Of a stretch of 64,000 bases of DNA, positions 25,079-33,936 are shown one piece after another. Source of the DNA: Autumnicola patrickiae (GTDB lineage Bacteria > Bacteroidota > Bacteroidia > Flavobacteriales > Flavobacteriaceae); contig NZ_JAVRHM010000001.1 in NCBI RefSeq assembly GCF_031846525.1, forward strand, positions 1 through 64,000, read 5' to 3'. The notes beneath the pieces were generated by a model. It was given only the letters and a program-made list of their open reading frames with translations, ran no database searches and was not told the origin of the DNA. Position 1 is the first letter of the stretch. Each line of letters opens with the position of its first letter. The translations under genes and the position numbers were made by a program.

Positions 25079-26460
25079 TGAAGAAAACACTTTTTGATAA
25101 AATCTGGGATTCTCATATTGTAGAATCCATACCTAACGGACCGGATATCTTATATATCGATAAACACCTTATTCACGAGGTAACGAGTCCGCAGGCTTTT
25201 AATGAATTAAAGGAAAGGGATATTCCGCTTTTTCGTCCCGATCAAACGTTCGCTACGGCAGATCATAACACGCCTACAGAAAATCAACACCTACCTGTTA
25301 AGGATCTTTTGTCCAGAAAACAATTAAAGGAGCTGACCCAAAACTGCGAAGAAAATAATATTACCCTTTACGGTTTAGGCCATCCTTACAACGGAATCGT
25401 ACATGTTATGGCTCCGGAACTTGGTATTACACAGCCGGGAATGACCATTGTTTGTGGGGATAGTCATACCTCTACCCACGGTGCTTTTGGCACTATTGCC
25501 TTTGGTATTGGTACCAGCCAGGTTGCACAGGTTTTTGCGAGTCAGTGCCTTTTGGTTGAGAAACCGAAAAAGCTAAGGGTTAATGTTAATGGTAAATTGA
25601 AGAAAGGCGTACTTCCAAAGGACGTTATTTTATATATCATTAGTAAACTCGGAACAAATTCCGGTACCGGATATTTCTGCGAATATGCAGGAGATGTGTT
25701 TGAAAACATGTCTATGGAAGGCCGTATGACAGTTTGTAATATGAGCATCGAGATGGGTGCCCGTGGCGGATTAATTGCTCCGGATAATACTACTTTTGAT
25801 TATGTTGAAGGAAAAGAATTTGCTCCAAAAGGAGAAGAATTCGAAAACCTGAAGGCTTACTGGAAAACACTGAAAACAGACGAAGGAGCTGAATTTGATC
25901 AGGAATATTCTTTTGATGCTGAAGACATCGAACCTATGATCACTTATGGCACAAACCCGGGAATGGGAATTAAACTTAGTGGCTCTATTCCTGTGGAAGG
26001 CACTAAAAGTGATGCTAAAGCTTTATCTTATATGGGCTTTCAGCCTGGAGAATCATTATTGGAAAAGCCTATTAACTATATTTTTATAGGAAGTTGTACG
26101 AATTCCCGAATTGAAGATTTTCGAACAGCAGCAGCCTACATTAAAGGTAAACGAAAAGCCGATAACGTGAACGCTCTAATTGTTCCGGGATCAAGACAGG
26201 TCGCCGCTCAAATTCAGGAAGAAGGTCTTCATACCATCTTTGAAGAAGCCGGTTTTACCTTAAGACAGCCAGGATGTTCCGCTTGTCTGGCTATGAACGA
26301 CGATAAAATACCGGCCGGGGAATATTGTGTTTCCACAAGTAACCGGAACTTTGAAGGAAGACAGGGACAGGGTTCAAGAACAATTCTTGCCAGCCCGCTA
26401 ACCGCCGCTGCAACTGCAATCGCAGGAAAATTAACAGACTATACAAAAATGCTTAACTAA
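25078..26460 (+). CDS. leuC: 3-isopropylmalate dehydratase, large subunit
   Basis: Aconitase-family subunit that isomerises 2- to 3-isopropylmalate with LeuD. The 460-residue length is standard. The three cluster cysteines are visible in FIGSCTNSRIED and RQPGCSACLAMN, together with VCGDSHTSTHGAFGT and TSNRNFEGRQG. The 5' end overlaps leuA and the 3' end overlaps leuD, each as TAATG, which implies tight translational coupling. Confidence 0.97.
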   Translation: MKKTLFDKIWDSHIVESIPNGPDILYIDKHLIHEVTSPQAFNELKERDIPLFRPDQTFATADHNTPTENQHLPVKDLLSRKQLKELTQNCEENNITLYGLGHPYNGIVHVMAPELGITQPGMTIVCGDSHTSTHGAFGTIAFGIGTSQVAQVFASQCLLVEKPKKLRVNVNGKLKKGVLPKDVILYIISKLGTNSGTGYFCEYAGDVFENMSMEGRMTVCNMSIEMGARGGLIAPDNTTFDYVEGKEFAPKGEEFENLKAYWKTLKTDEGAEFDQEYSFDAEDIEPMITYGTNPGMGIKLSGSIPVEGTKSDAKALSYMGFQPGESLLEKPINYIFIGSCTNSRIEDFRTAAAYIKGKRKADNVNALIVPGSRQVAAQIQEEGLHTIFEEAGFTLRQPGCSACLAMNDDKIPAGEYCVSTSNRNFEGRQGQGSRTILASPLTAAATAIAGKLTDYTKMLN

Positions 26461-27071
26461 TGGAAAAATTCACCACACTTACAGATACCGCTGTTCCATT
26501 AGATATAGAAAATGTGGATACAGACCAGATCATCCCGGCAAGGTTCTTAAAAGCCACCGATAAAGCAGGCTTTGGAGAAAACCTTTTCCGTGACTGGAGA
26601 TGTGATAAAAATGATGAACCTAATCCGGATTTTCCATTAAACAATCCGAATTATTCAGGTTCAATTCTTGTAGCTGGAAATAATTTTGGCTGTGGCTCAA
26701 GCCGGGAACATGCTGCATGGGCAATTAAAGCCTATGGTTTCAAAGTAGTTGTTTCGAGCTATTTTGCAGATATATTTAAGGGAAACTCATTGAATAATGG
26801 GTTGTTACCTGTGCAGGTAAGCCAGGAGTTCCTGGATAAGATTTTTCTTGCCCTTCAAAATGATCCAAAGGAAAAAATAAAGGTAGATCTGGAAAACCAG
26901 AAGATAAGCATTGGAAACACTGGAGAATCTCAGCATTTCGATATCGATCCTTACAAGAAAACCTGTATGATCAATGGTTTTGATGATATAGATTTTTTAG
27001 TGAGCAAACGGGAAGCCATAAAAAATTACGAAAAAAATAAGAATACAACACCTACCTCGGTAGGCGTCTAA
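26460..27071 (+). CDS. leuD: 3-isopropylmalate dehydratase, small subunit
   Basis: Partner of LeuC, 203 residues. The swivel-domain signatures IENVDTDQIIPARFLK (residues 16-31), NFGCGSSREHAAWAI and FADIFKGNSLNNGLLP are present. The ATG overlaps the leuC stop. The gap of 119 bases to leuB contains a palindrome of the kind found in intergenic repeats. Confidence 0.97.
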   Translation: MEKFTTLTDTAVPLDIENVDTDQIIPARFLKATDKAGFGENLFRDWRCDKNDEPNPDFPLNNPNYSGSILVAGNNFGCGSSREHAAWAIKAYGFKVVVSSYFADIFKGNSLNNGLLPVQVSQEFLDKIFLALQNDPKEKIKVDLENQKISIGNTGESQHFDIDPYKKTCMINGFDDIDFLVSKREAIKNYEKNKNTTPTSVGV

Positions 27072-27096
27072 TAAGAAAGTTCAGCAATACTAACAC

Positions 27097-27117
27097 AACC
27101 TGAACTTGTTTCAGGTT
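27097..27117. repeat. palindrome between leuD and leuB
   Basis: AACCTGAA and TTCAGGTT flank CTTGT. The CTGAACTTGTTTCAGG core resembles an interspersed flavobacterial repeat I recall but could not check. In the transcript it forms a hairpin inside the leu operon without a T-run, so it is unlikely to terminate. Confidence 0.5.
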
Positions 27118-27190
27118 AGTTTATGCAGCATTGGAAAAGTTCAAGAATGATGTTAGTGCAGCGACTTCTTTTTTTTATAAACAAATCAGA

Positions 27191-28306
27191 ATGAAATTAA
27201 AAATAGCAGTATTACCCGGAGACGGAATAGGACCTGAAATCACACAGCAATCAGTAAAGGTTTTGAAAGCGGTAGCAGATCGATTTGATCACGAATTTCA
27301 ATTTGATGACGCCTTGGTAGGAGCAGCAGCAATAGATTTGCTGGAAAATCCATTACCTGAAGCTACCCTGGATTTATGCCATAAATCTGATGCTGTGTTA
27401 TTCGGGGCCATTGGTCACCCCAAGTACGACAACAATCCCGATGCAAAGGTACGACCGGAGCAGGGACTTCTTAAACTTAGAAAAGAACTCGGCCTTTTTG
27501 CCAATATCAGGCCTGTAAGAACATACGAAAAACTTCTGGATCAATCTCCGTTAAAACGGGAGCGTATCACAGGAGCCGATATGGTGATTTATCGGGAATT
27601 AACCGGTGGAATTTACTTTGGTGAAAAAAGCACAGCGGAGGATGGCAAAAGTGCCCAGGATTTATGCTTCTATTCCGAAGAAGAAATAGATCGTATAGCT
27701 CATCTTGCATTTAAAGCTGCGCAGCAAAGGCGCAAAAAACTTACCTTAGTAGACAAAGCCAATGTCCTTGAAACCTCAAGATTATGGCGTAAAACGGTTA
27801 AAACCATTGCCAAAGAATATCCCGATGTAGAACTGGATTTCCTGTTTGTGGACAACGCAGCCATGCAAATGATCCTTAATCCTACTCAATTTGATGTAAT
27901 ACTTACTGAAAATATGTTTGGTGATATTTTATCTGATGAAGCCAGCGTGATTGGGGGAAGTATAGGTCTTCTAGCTTCGGCTTCAGTTGGTAATAAAAAC
28001 GCGATGTTTGAGCCTATTCACGGTTCTTATCCGCAGGCTACCGGCAAGGGAATTGCTAATCCTGTAGCCTCGGTACTGTCTGCAGCAATGCTTTTGGATC
28101 ACTTTGATTTAGTTGAAGAGGCCAATGCGGTAAGAAAAGCTGTGGAAGTAAGTATTCAGCTAAATGTCTGCACTCAGGATATCAACAAGGAAAATCACTA
28201 TACCACAGAAAAAGTAGGAGATTTTCTCGAAGGACTTATTGCCGAAATTGATAATATCAATATCAATGACGAGAATATGAACCTGGGGCAAATGACTATT
28301 ATATAA
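27191..28306 (+). CDS. leuB: 3-isopropylmalate dehydrogenase
   Basis: Oxidative decarboxylation of 3-isopropylmalate to 2-ketoisocaproate with NAD. The protein has 371 residues from the ATG at 27191, where it begins MKLKIAVLPGDGIGPEI; a TTG at 27131 would add 20 residues unlike the family. LRKELGLFANIRPV, RELTGGIYFG and the DNAAMQMILNP/NMFGDILSDEAS metal-binding region are intact, as is the NAD loop EPIHGSYPQATGKGIANP. It completes the leucine branch except for the final aminotransferase, which is not in the window. Confidence 0.97.
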   Translation: MKLKIAVLPGDGIGPEITQQSVKVLKAVADRFDHEFQFDDALVGAAAIDLLENPLPEATLDLCHKSDAVLFGAIGHPKYDNNPDAKVRPEQGLLKLRKELGLFANIRPVRTYEKLLDQSPLKRERITGADMVIYRELTGGIYFGEKSTAEDGKSAQDLCFYSEEEIDRIAHLAFKAAQQRRKKLTLVDKANVLETSRLWRKTVKTIAKEYPDVELDFLFVDNAAMQMILNPTQFDVILTENMFGDILSDEASVIGGSIGLLASASVGNKNAMFEPIHGSYPQATGKGIANPVASVLSAAMLLDHFDLVEEANAVRKAVEVSIQLNVCTQDINKENHYTTEKVGDFLEGLIAEIDNININDENMNLGQMTII

Positions 28307-28327
28307 AGAACAACAAATTATATTTCT

Positions 28328-28370
28328 GGCCTCTCGCTTTGTGTGGTTTTAGCGGGAGGCCTTGTTTTTT
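28328..28370 (+). terminator. rho-independent terminator of leuACDB
   Basis: GGCCTCTCGCT (28328-28338) pairs with AGCGGGAGGCC (28351-28361), with one T-G wobble, followed by TTGTTTTTT. It lies 21 bases after the leuB stop. Confidence 0.9.
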
Positions 28371-28444
28371 ATATGATCTCTAAGACCATTAACTTGATGA
28401 TCCCTGGAGATTACGAAAAGCTATGGATTCAGGAAACTATAGCC

Positions 28445-28490
28445 ACAGAAAAGACCCGTCAGGTTTTAAAACCAGACGGGTCTTTTCTGT
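28445..28490. terminator. long bidirectional terminator hairpin between leu and arg clusters
   Basis: ACAGAAAAGACCCGTC (28445-28460) pairs perfectly with the 16 bases ending at 28490, and the enclosed AGGTTTTAAAACCA is itself palindromic. The result is a 46-base inverted repeat with a single A-A mismatch. The A/T flanks supply T-runs in both directions, so it can stop transcription arriving from leuB and from argH. Confidence 0.8.
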
Positions 28491-28516
28491 TGAAGATGAT
28501 AGTATAGATTTTCTAT

Positions 28517-29800
28517 CTACCACTTCGCATCCTTTTTCTTTTTAGCAATTTCATCAAGAGCCAGGTTATCCTTGCTTCCTAAATGAGTGTGCTTTTTACC
28601 TGCTGCAGGCCGATAATTGCCATTTTGGACCTGCCCTCCTATTTCCTTATAAGCTTCCCTAAATGACTGCCCCTGCATCACAAGGTCGTTTATACTGTCT
28701 ACCGTAAAGAGATATTTATACTTTTCATCAGTTAAATCGACATCTTTTACTTTAATTAAAGCTATAGAATGGATAAAAACATCCAGAATCTCCTTAATAT
28801 TCTCAACAGCGTAAATACTGTTCTCTTTTATAAGCTGAAAATCCCTGTGGTAGCCGCTGGGAAGGTTATTTGTAATTAATATCATCTCATTGGCGATACT
28901 CTGAAGCTTATTGCACTTGCCCCTTATCAATTCAAATACGTCCGGATTCTTTTTATGAGGCATTATACTGGAACCTGTGGTAAGTTCGTCGGGAAAGGTG
29001 ATAAAATCAAAATTCTGACTCATATACAAGCAGATATCCATTGCAAACCGGGACAAGGTATTTGCGACAGAAGCGATATTTGAAGTTACTGTTCGTTCAC
29101 ATTTTCCCCTGCTCATTTGTGCGGCAACGACATTGTATTTTAATGTTGAAAATCCTAATTCCTTTGTGGTAAATTCCCTGTCAATAGGAAATGAAGAACC
29201 ATAACCTGCCGCAGATCCCAACGGATTCTGGTCCACAATTTTTAATCCGGCTTCCAGCAAATAAAGATCGTCAATCAACAATTCAGCATAAGCCGAAAAC
29301 CACAATCCGAAGGAAGACGGCATCGCCACCTGAAGGTGTGTATACCCAGGAAGTAATTCTTCCTCGTGCTTCTTAGCCAACTCCAGCAAAACATCGATTA
29401 AATCTCCGGTTTTTCCTGAAATCTGCTGAAGGTTTTCTTTAAAATAAAGCTGCATCGCGACCAAAACCTGGTCGTTTCTGGAGCGGGCAGTATGGATTTT
29501 TTTTCCGGTGTCTCCAAGAGCTTCTGTAAGATCGAATTCTATTTTCGAATGAACATCTTCAAATTCTTCTGCTATATGAAAATTGCCATTTTCGAGCTGT
29601 CGTTGTAATTTCTCCAGTTCCTTCTCAATAGCCGAAACTTCTTCCTCATCTAAAATCCCCACTTCACCTAGCATTTTTGCATGAGCCTTAGAAGCTTTTA
29701 TATCGTATTCGGCCAGGAACATATCCAGTTCGCGATCGTTTCCTACGGTGAATTTTTCAATTTTTTTATCTATTGATATTCCTTTGTCCCAGAGTTTCAT
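28517..29800 (-). CDS. argH: argininosuccinate lyase
   Basis: Final step of arginine synthesis: argininosuccinate to arginine plus fumarate. The protein has 427 residues, with the fumarase/aspartase-superfamily signature GSSIMPHKKNPDVFE and the N-terminal DVHSKIEFDLTE and TARSRNDQV motifs. The C-terminal lysine-rich tail (AKKKKDAKW) is unremarkable. It is the last gene of the arg cluster. The upstream gap to argE holds a perfect palindrome, and the codons near 28611 contain an exact copy of the TGGCAATTATCG word. Confidence 0.96.
   Translation of the reverse strand: MKLWDKGISIDKKIEKFTVGNDRELDMFLAEYDIKASKAHAKMLGEVGILDEEEVSAIEKELEKLQRQLENGNFHIAEEFEDVHSKIEFDLTEALGDTGKKIHTARSRNDQVLVAMQLYFKENLQQISGKTGDLIDVLLELAKKHEEELLPGYTHLQVAMPSSFGLWFSAYAELLIDDLYLLEAGLKIVDQNPLGSAAGYGSSFPIDREFTTKELGFSTLKYNVVAAQMSRGKCERTVTSNIASVANTLSRFAMDICLYMSQNFDFITFPDELTTGSSIMPHKKNPDVFELIRGKCNKLQSIANEMILITNNLPSGYHRDFQLIKENSIYAVENIKEILDVFIHSIALIKVKDVDLTDEKYKYLFTVDSINDLVMQGQSFREAYKEIGGQVQNGNYRPAAGKKHTHLGSKDNLALDEIAKKKKDAKW
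28611..28622 (-). repeat. TGGCAATTATCG word inside argH
   Basis: The word is read on the coding strand within codons for QNGNYRP. Exact copies lie in non-coding DNA at 45140-45151 and 45228-45239. The extended context matches the non-coding copy near 19584. It may be chance or a functional DNA word. Confidence 0.4.
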
Positions 29801-29821
29801 ATTTGATTTTCGGTTTATCTA

Positions 29822-29854
29822 AGACCTCACAGGTTTTGAAAACCTGTGAGGTCT
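29822..29854. repeat. perfect 33-base palindrome between argE and argH
   Basis: AGACCTCACAGGTTTT (29822-29837) is followed by one G and by its exact inverse to 29854. A near-identical copy lies at 32737-32769 in the same operon. It fills most of the 59-base gap. It could be a REP-like mRNA-stabilising hairpin or a mobile palindrome, and a processing or attenuation role is possible. Confidence 0.75.
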
Positions 29855-29859
29855 ATTGA

Positions 29860-30930
29860 TTATTTTTTCAGCGCCTTGTCCAGGAGCTTTATATATTTTT
29901 CAATTCCTTCTTCGACTTCTTTTACGTAGATAAACTCGTCTGCGGAATGTGATCTTGTGGAATCTCCGGGACCTAATTTTAATGATGGGCATTTCAGCAT
30001 AGCCTGATCTGAAAGTGTGGGAGAACCGTAAGTTTCCATTCCTAAGCTTACACCCGCCTTCACCAAATCATGTTCCTGCGGAATAGACGATGAATTTAAC
30101 CTCAGTGATCTCGGATTAATTTCGTCTACCGGAGCTTCTTTTTTCAGAATCCCAGCAACTTCTTCATTGCTGTAACAATCATTCACGCGGACATCAATTA
30201 CTAAATCTACTTTGCCCGGCACTACGTTGTGCTGACTTCCTGCTTTAATTTGTGTAACTGTTAATTTCACCTCGCCCAAAGCTTCAGAAACTTCTTTAAA
30301 CCTGAAGTTCTCGAACCATTGCAAAACCTTAGCTGTTTTATATATCGCGTTATTATCATTGGGATGTGCGGCGTGAGAAGGTGTTCCTTTTACAACTGCA
30401 TCAAAAACAACAAGTCCTTTTTCTGCTACCGCGAGTTGCATTAAAGTTGGCTCTCCCACGATAGCCACATCGATATTTGGCATTTTAGGCAGCAGGCTTG
30501 AAATTCCGTTTTTCCCATTTGTTTCTTCTTCCGCAGAACCTGCAAATACGATGTTGTATTCTAAATCTTCAGCTTCATAAAACCAGGTAAATGTGGCCAA
30601 AAGCGAAACAAGACACCCCCCCGCATCGTTACTTCCTAGTCCGTATAACTTTCCTTCTTCAATTTCAGCTTTAAAAGGATCCTTGGTGTAGCCCGAATTA
30701 GGTTTAACAGTATCGTGATGGGAATTGAGCAGTAAAGTAGGCTTCGATTTATCAAAATATTTATTAACCGCCCAAACATTATTCAGGTGCCTTTGAAAAG
30801 TAATATTATGGTTAGTACACCAGTTTTCCAATAGCGCGGCCGTCCCATCTTCCTCTTCTGAAAAAGACTCGGTTTCAATTAAATTTTTCAGCAAATCAAG
30901 CGCCTGACTCTGAAGTTCCGGTAAAGTCAT
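29860..30930 (-). CDS. argE: M20-family acylornithine/acylcitrulline deacylase
   Basis: A zinc-dependent deacylase of 356 residues. The start is the ATG at 30930, which overlaps the argB stop (TAATG). Metal-site segments are NSHHDTVKPN, LGSNDAGG, AEEETNG (catalytic Glu pair) and VGEPTL. Because the neighbouring transcarbamylase is of the N-acylornithine type, the likely substrate is N-acyl-citrulline, not N-acetylornithine; this is known for such pathways and is inferred here. The protein is shorter than the 380-residue E. coli ArgE but has all core motifs. Confidence 0.88.
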   Translation of the reverse strand: MTLPELQSQALDLLKNLIETESFSEEEDGTAALLENWCTNHNITFQRHLNNVWAVNKYFDKSKPTLLLNSHHDTVKPNSGYTKDPFKAEIEEGKLYGLGSNDAGGCLVSLLATFTWFYEAEDLEYNIVFAGSAEEETNGKNGISSLLPKMPNIDVAIVGEPTLMQLAVAEKGLVVFDAVVKGTPSHAAHPNDNNAIYKTAKVLQWFENFRFKEVSEALGEVKLTVTQIKAGSQHNVVPGKVDLVIDVRVNDCYSNEEVAGILKKEAPVDEINPRSLRLNSSSIPQEHDLVKAGVSLGMETYGSPTLSDQAMLKCPSLKLGPGDSTRSHSADEFIYVKEVEEGIEKYIKLLDKALKK

Positions 30931-31709
30931 TATTTTACAATTTTGGTATGAATTGAATTTTTCTTTAGCAGGTTGGAATCTCCCAGTCTTATTTTGTTGA
31001 CACCGTGGTGAAGCGCCTGAAAACAATTATAAAGTTTTGGCAGCATCCCTTCACTGATAACCCCTCTGTTCATCAACTGTTTATAAAGCTGCTCATCAAT
31101 CTCCTTTATAATGGATTCGTCATTTTCAATATCTGTAAGCACACCTTTCTTTTCAAAGCAAAAATTAAGTTCTGTGTCATAAATGGAAGACATGGCTTTG
31201 GCTACTTCTGCAGCTACAGAATCTCCGTTGGTGTTATAAAGCTGTCCGTCCCCACTGTACGAAATCGCCGAGAAAACCGGAATAATGTTCTGCTCCAGAA
31301 GCGAAGAAATAAAGGAGCTGTTAACTTCAACAATATCGCCCACAAAACCAAAATCCACTTCTTTAACTTCCCTTTTCTTTGAAATTATACTTGCACCATC
31401 TGCACCACAAAGGCCAATTGCATTTGTACCTCGCTCCTGCAGTTTAGCGACGATATTTTTGTTTATGAGTCCGCCGTAAACCATGGTGATGACTTTTATC
31501 GAATTAGCATTTGTAATCCTTCTGCCGTCCACCATTTTGGTTTCGTATCCAAGTTTTTCAGCTGTTTTGGTAGCCATACTTCCGCCACCATGTATAAGAA
31601 TCTTAGGAGTCTCCAACTCTGAGAAATCTTTCAGGAATTCCCTAAGTTTATTCTCATCTTCGATTAACTTCCCTCCTATTTTTACAACTTTTAGCACCTG
31701 TTTTCCCAT
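30930..31709 (-). CDS. argB: acetylglutamate kinase
   Basis: Phosphorylates N-acylglutamate. The protein has 259 residues. The glycine-rich KIGGKLIED and IHGGGSMATKTAEKLG, and the NAG-binding DGRRITNANSIKV, mark the amino-acid-kinase fold. ISYSGDGQLYNTNGDSVAAEVA is the nucleotide/substrate segment. The N-terminal extension that gives arginine-sensitive hexameric enzymes is absent, so arginine feedback at this step is unlikely. The gene is coupled to argE by TAATG overlap and lies 42 bases after argF'. Confidence 0.95.
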   Translation of the reverse strand: MGKQVLKVVKIGGKLIEDENKLREFLKDFSELETPKILIHGGGSMATKTAEKLGYETKMVDGRRITNANSIKVITMVYGGLINKNIVAKLQERGTNAIGLCGADGASIISKKREVKEVDFGFVGDIVEVNSSFISSLLEQNIIPVFSAISYSGDGQLYNTNGDSVAAEVAKAMSSIYDTELNFCFEKKGVLTDIENDESIIKEIDEQLYKQLMNRGVISEGMLPKLYNCFQALHHGVNKIRLGDSNLLKKNSIHTKIVK

Positions 31710-31751
31710 ACTTTATAATTTTGCCCCTAATTTTTTAAACCGAAATCAGGC

Positions 31752-32696
31752 TTATTTCTTTTCTAACAACCTTTTTAAAACTGCCTGTGCTGCAAACGTT
31801 CTGTTACCTGCCTGATGAATAACTACTGAATTTTCACTATCTAAAACCTCATCTGCAATAACCATATTTCTCCTTACCGGAAGACAGTGCATTACTTTTG
31901 CATTACCGGTGTTTTGAAGTTTATCACCTGTTAATGTCCAAGAAATGTCTGTACTTAACACTTTCCCATATTGCTCATAGCTGCTCCAATTTTTTACGTA
32001 TACGAAATCTGCGTCTTTTAAAGCTTCTTCCTGATCGTGCATAACTTGGACGTTTTTAGTTATTTCCGGGTTCAAATCATATCCTTCCGGATTGGTGATC
32101 ACGAAATCCACATCTAATTTCTGCATAACTTCAGCAAGAGAATTAGGTACAGATTGCGGCAACGCTTTTGGGTGCGGCGCCCAGGTAAGCACCACTTTTG
32201 GCTTCTTATCTGTCTTTAATTCTGAAATCGTTATTGCATCTGTAAGTGCCTGTAAAGGATGTCCCGTAGCACTTTCCAAATTAATCACAGGAACAGAAGC
32301 GTATTTCTGAAAACTCTTCAGTACAATTTCTGCCTCGTCCTTTTCTTTATCTTTTAAATCGGGAAAAGCCCGCACAGCAATAATGTCACAATATTGTGAA
32401 AGCACCGCGGCAGCTTCTTTAATATGTTCCGCTTTATTGGAATCCATTACAGCTCCATCTTCAAATTCTAATGCCCAACCGTCCTTATCGGCATTCATTA
32501 CCATCACTTCCATTCCCAATAATTTTGCAGCTTTCTCTGTGCTTAAACGCGTACGCAGACTTGGATTAAAAAATAACATTCCCAATGTTTTTCCTTTTCC
32601 GGCCTCTGCTGATGTGTTCTTCTTTTTTAACTGAAGCGCCTCTTCAATTAGTTCCTGCAAATCTTCTATGTCTGATAATGTGATGTAATTGTTCAT
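31752..32696 (-). CDS. argF': N-acylornithine carbamoyltransferase (AOTCase/SOTCase type)
   Basis: Makes N-acyl-citrulline from N-acylornithine and carbamoyl phosphate. The protein has 314 residues. The carbamoyl-phosphate motif reads FNPSLRTR (43-50) where ordinary OTCases have STRT, the mark of the acyl-ornithine group. HCLPVRRNM is the C-terminal signature. In characterised enzymes a residue in the EHIKEAA loop (Pro90 in the Bacteroides succinyl enzyme, Glu92 in the Xanthomonas acetyl enzyme, from memory) sets acyl specificity. Here it is A89, neither of the two, so acetyl versus succinyl cannot be decided. Confidence 0.9.
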   Translation of the reverse strand: MNNYITLSDIEDLQELIEEALQLKKKNTSAEAGKGKTLGMLFFNPSLRTRLSTEKAAKLLGMEVMVMNADKDGWALEFEDGAVMDSNKAEHIKEAAAVLSQYCDIIAVRAFPDLKDKEKDEAEIVLKSFQKYASVPVINLESATGHPLQALTDAITISELKTDKKPKVVLTWAPHPKALPQSVPNSLAEVMQKLDVDFVITNPEGYDLNPEITKNVQVMHDQEEALKDADFVYVKNWSSYEQYGKVLSTDISWTLTGDKLQNTGNAKVMHCLPVRRNMVIADEVLDSENSVVIHQAGNRTFAAQAVLKRLLEKK

Positions 32697-32736
32697 TTAG
32701 TTGAATTCTAATTCTTCATTTTTATTTTCTTATTCA

Positions 32737-32769
32737 AGACCTCACAGGTTTTGAAAACCTTTGAGGTCT
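32737..32769. repeat. 33-base palindrome between argD and argF'
   Basis: Second copy of the palindrome at 29822, with the left arm AGACCTCACAGGTTTT identical and a single base difference in the right arm (T for G at 32761 or 32762). It occupies the middle of a 110-base gap inside the arg cluster. Confidence 0.75.
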
Positions 32770-32806
32770 GAGCTCCCGTAAACATAATATCTTTTCGGTA
32801 AGATCT

Positions 32807-33934
32807 TTACTTTAATGCCATCCTTAAGGCTTCAAAGAAAACATCAAATTGTTCCTTTTTTATATTTAACGGCGGAAGAATCCTAAGTAGCTTTTTATTT
32901 GAAGCTGCCCCTGTAAAAACTTTATGTTCGAATAACAGCTGCTTTCTTAGGGATGCGATTTCAAAATCGAATTCGAGGCCTATCATTAGTCCCCTTCCTT
33001 TTACCTTTTTGATCTGCGGAATCTGAGCCGCATGTTCTTTTACATATTCAAAAAGACCTTTGGCATTTCCAATAAGATCTTCTTTTTCTATAATTTCAAG
33101 CACAGCTATTCCTGCAGCACAGGCAAGGTGATTACCTCCAAAGGTGGTTCCCAGCATTCCCGATTTCGCCTGAATCTTATTATCAATTAAAATTCCGCCG
33201 ATCGGGAAACCATTCCCCATTCCTTTCGCCATTGAAATAATATCCGGTCTTATTCCGTGCTTTTGAAAAGCAAAAAAGTCTCCCGTTCTGCCATAACCTG
33301 CCTGGACTTCATCTGCAATTAAAATAGATCCGTGCTTTTTACACAATTGCGAAGCTTTTTTATAAAATTCGATACTGGCTTCGTCTAAGCCTCCAACTCC
33401 CTGAATGACTTCAAAAATTACTGCGGCAACATCTCCTTTTTTCAGCTCATTTTCTAATGCTTCAGTATCATCAAAAGCTAGTTTTACAGCGTTGTGTCCT
33501 TTGTTAAAAGGTGCTTTTATACCTTCATTATCTGTAACTGCCACTACCCCGGAAGTTCTTCCGTGGAAAGCTTTTTCAAAATATATTACCTTATCCCTTC
33601 CGGTCTGAAAAGAGGCTAGCTTTAGTGCATTCTCATTTGCCTCTGCACCAGAATTACACAAAAACAGATAGTAATCCTTTACTCCCGAAATTTTTTCCAG
33701 CTTTTCCGCAAGCTCATTCTGCAGCGGATTTTTAATGGAATTGGAATAAAAACCGAGCTTGTTCACCTGATCTGTGATAGCCTTAATATAAAAAGGATGG
33801 GAGTGCCCCACGGAGATCACTGCGTGTCCGCCGTACAAATCCAGGTATTCCACATTATTTTCATCAAAAACATAAGCGCCTTCGCCTTTCACCGGAGTGA
33901 TATCGTAAAGCGGATATACATCGAATAAATCCAT
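32807..33934 (-). CDS. argD: acylornithine aminotransferase
   Basis: PLP enzyme of subgroup III aminotransferases, 375 residues. The N-terminal YPLYDITPVKGEGAYVFDENN and YLDLYGGHAVISVGHSHP, the ADEVQAGYGRTGDFFAFQ loop and the PLP-lysine segment SMAKGMGNGFPIGG are intact, followed by the GTTFGGNHLACAAG motif. It converts N-acylglutamate semialdehyde to N-acylornithine. It lies two bases after proC and is surely cotranscribed with it. Such enzymes may also serve in lysine synthesis. Confidence 0.93.
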   Translation of the reverse strand: MDLFDVYPLYDITPVKGEGAYVFDENNVEYLDLYGGHAVISVGHSHPFYIKAITDQVNKLGFYSNSIKNPLQNELAEKLEKISGVKDYYLFLCNSGAEANENALKLASFQTGRDKVIYFEKAFHGRTSGVVAVTDNEGIKAPFNKGHNAVKLAFDDTEALENELKKGDVAAVIFEVIQGVGGLDEASIEFYKKASQLCKKHGSILIADEVQAGYGRTGDFFAFQKHGIRPDIISMAKGMGNGFPIGGILIDNKIQAKSGMLGTTFGGNHLACAAGIAVLEIIEKEDLIGNAKGLFEYVKEHAAQIPQIKKVKGRGLMIGLEFDFEIASLRKQLLFEHKVFTGAASNKKLLRILPPLNIKKEQFDVFFEALRMALK

Positions 33935-33936
33935 AG

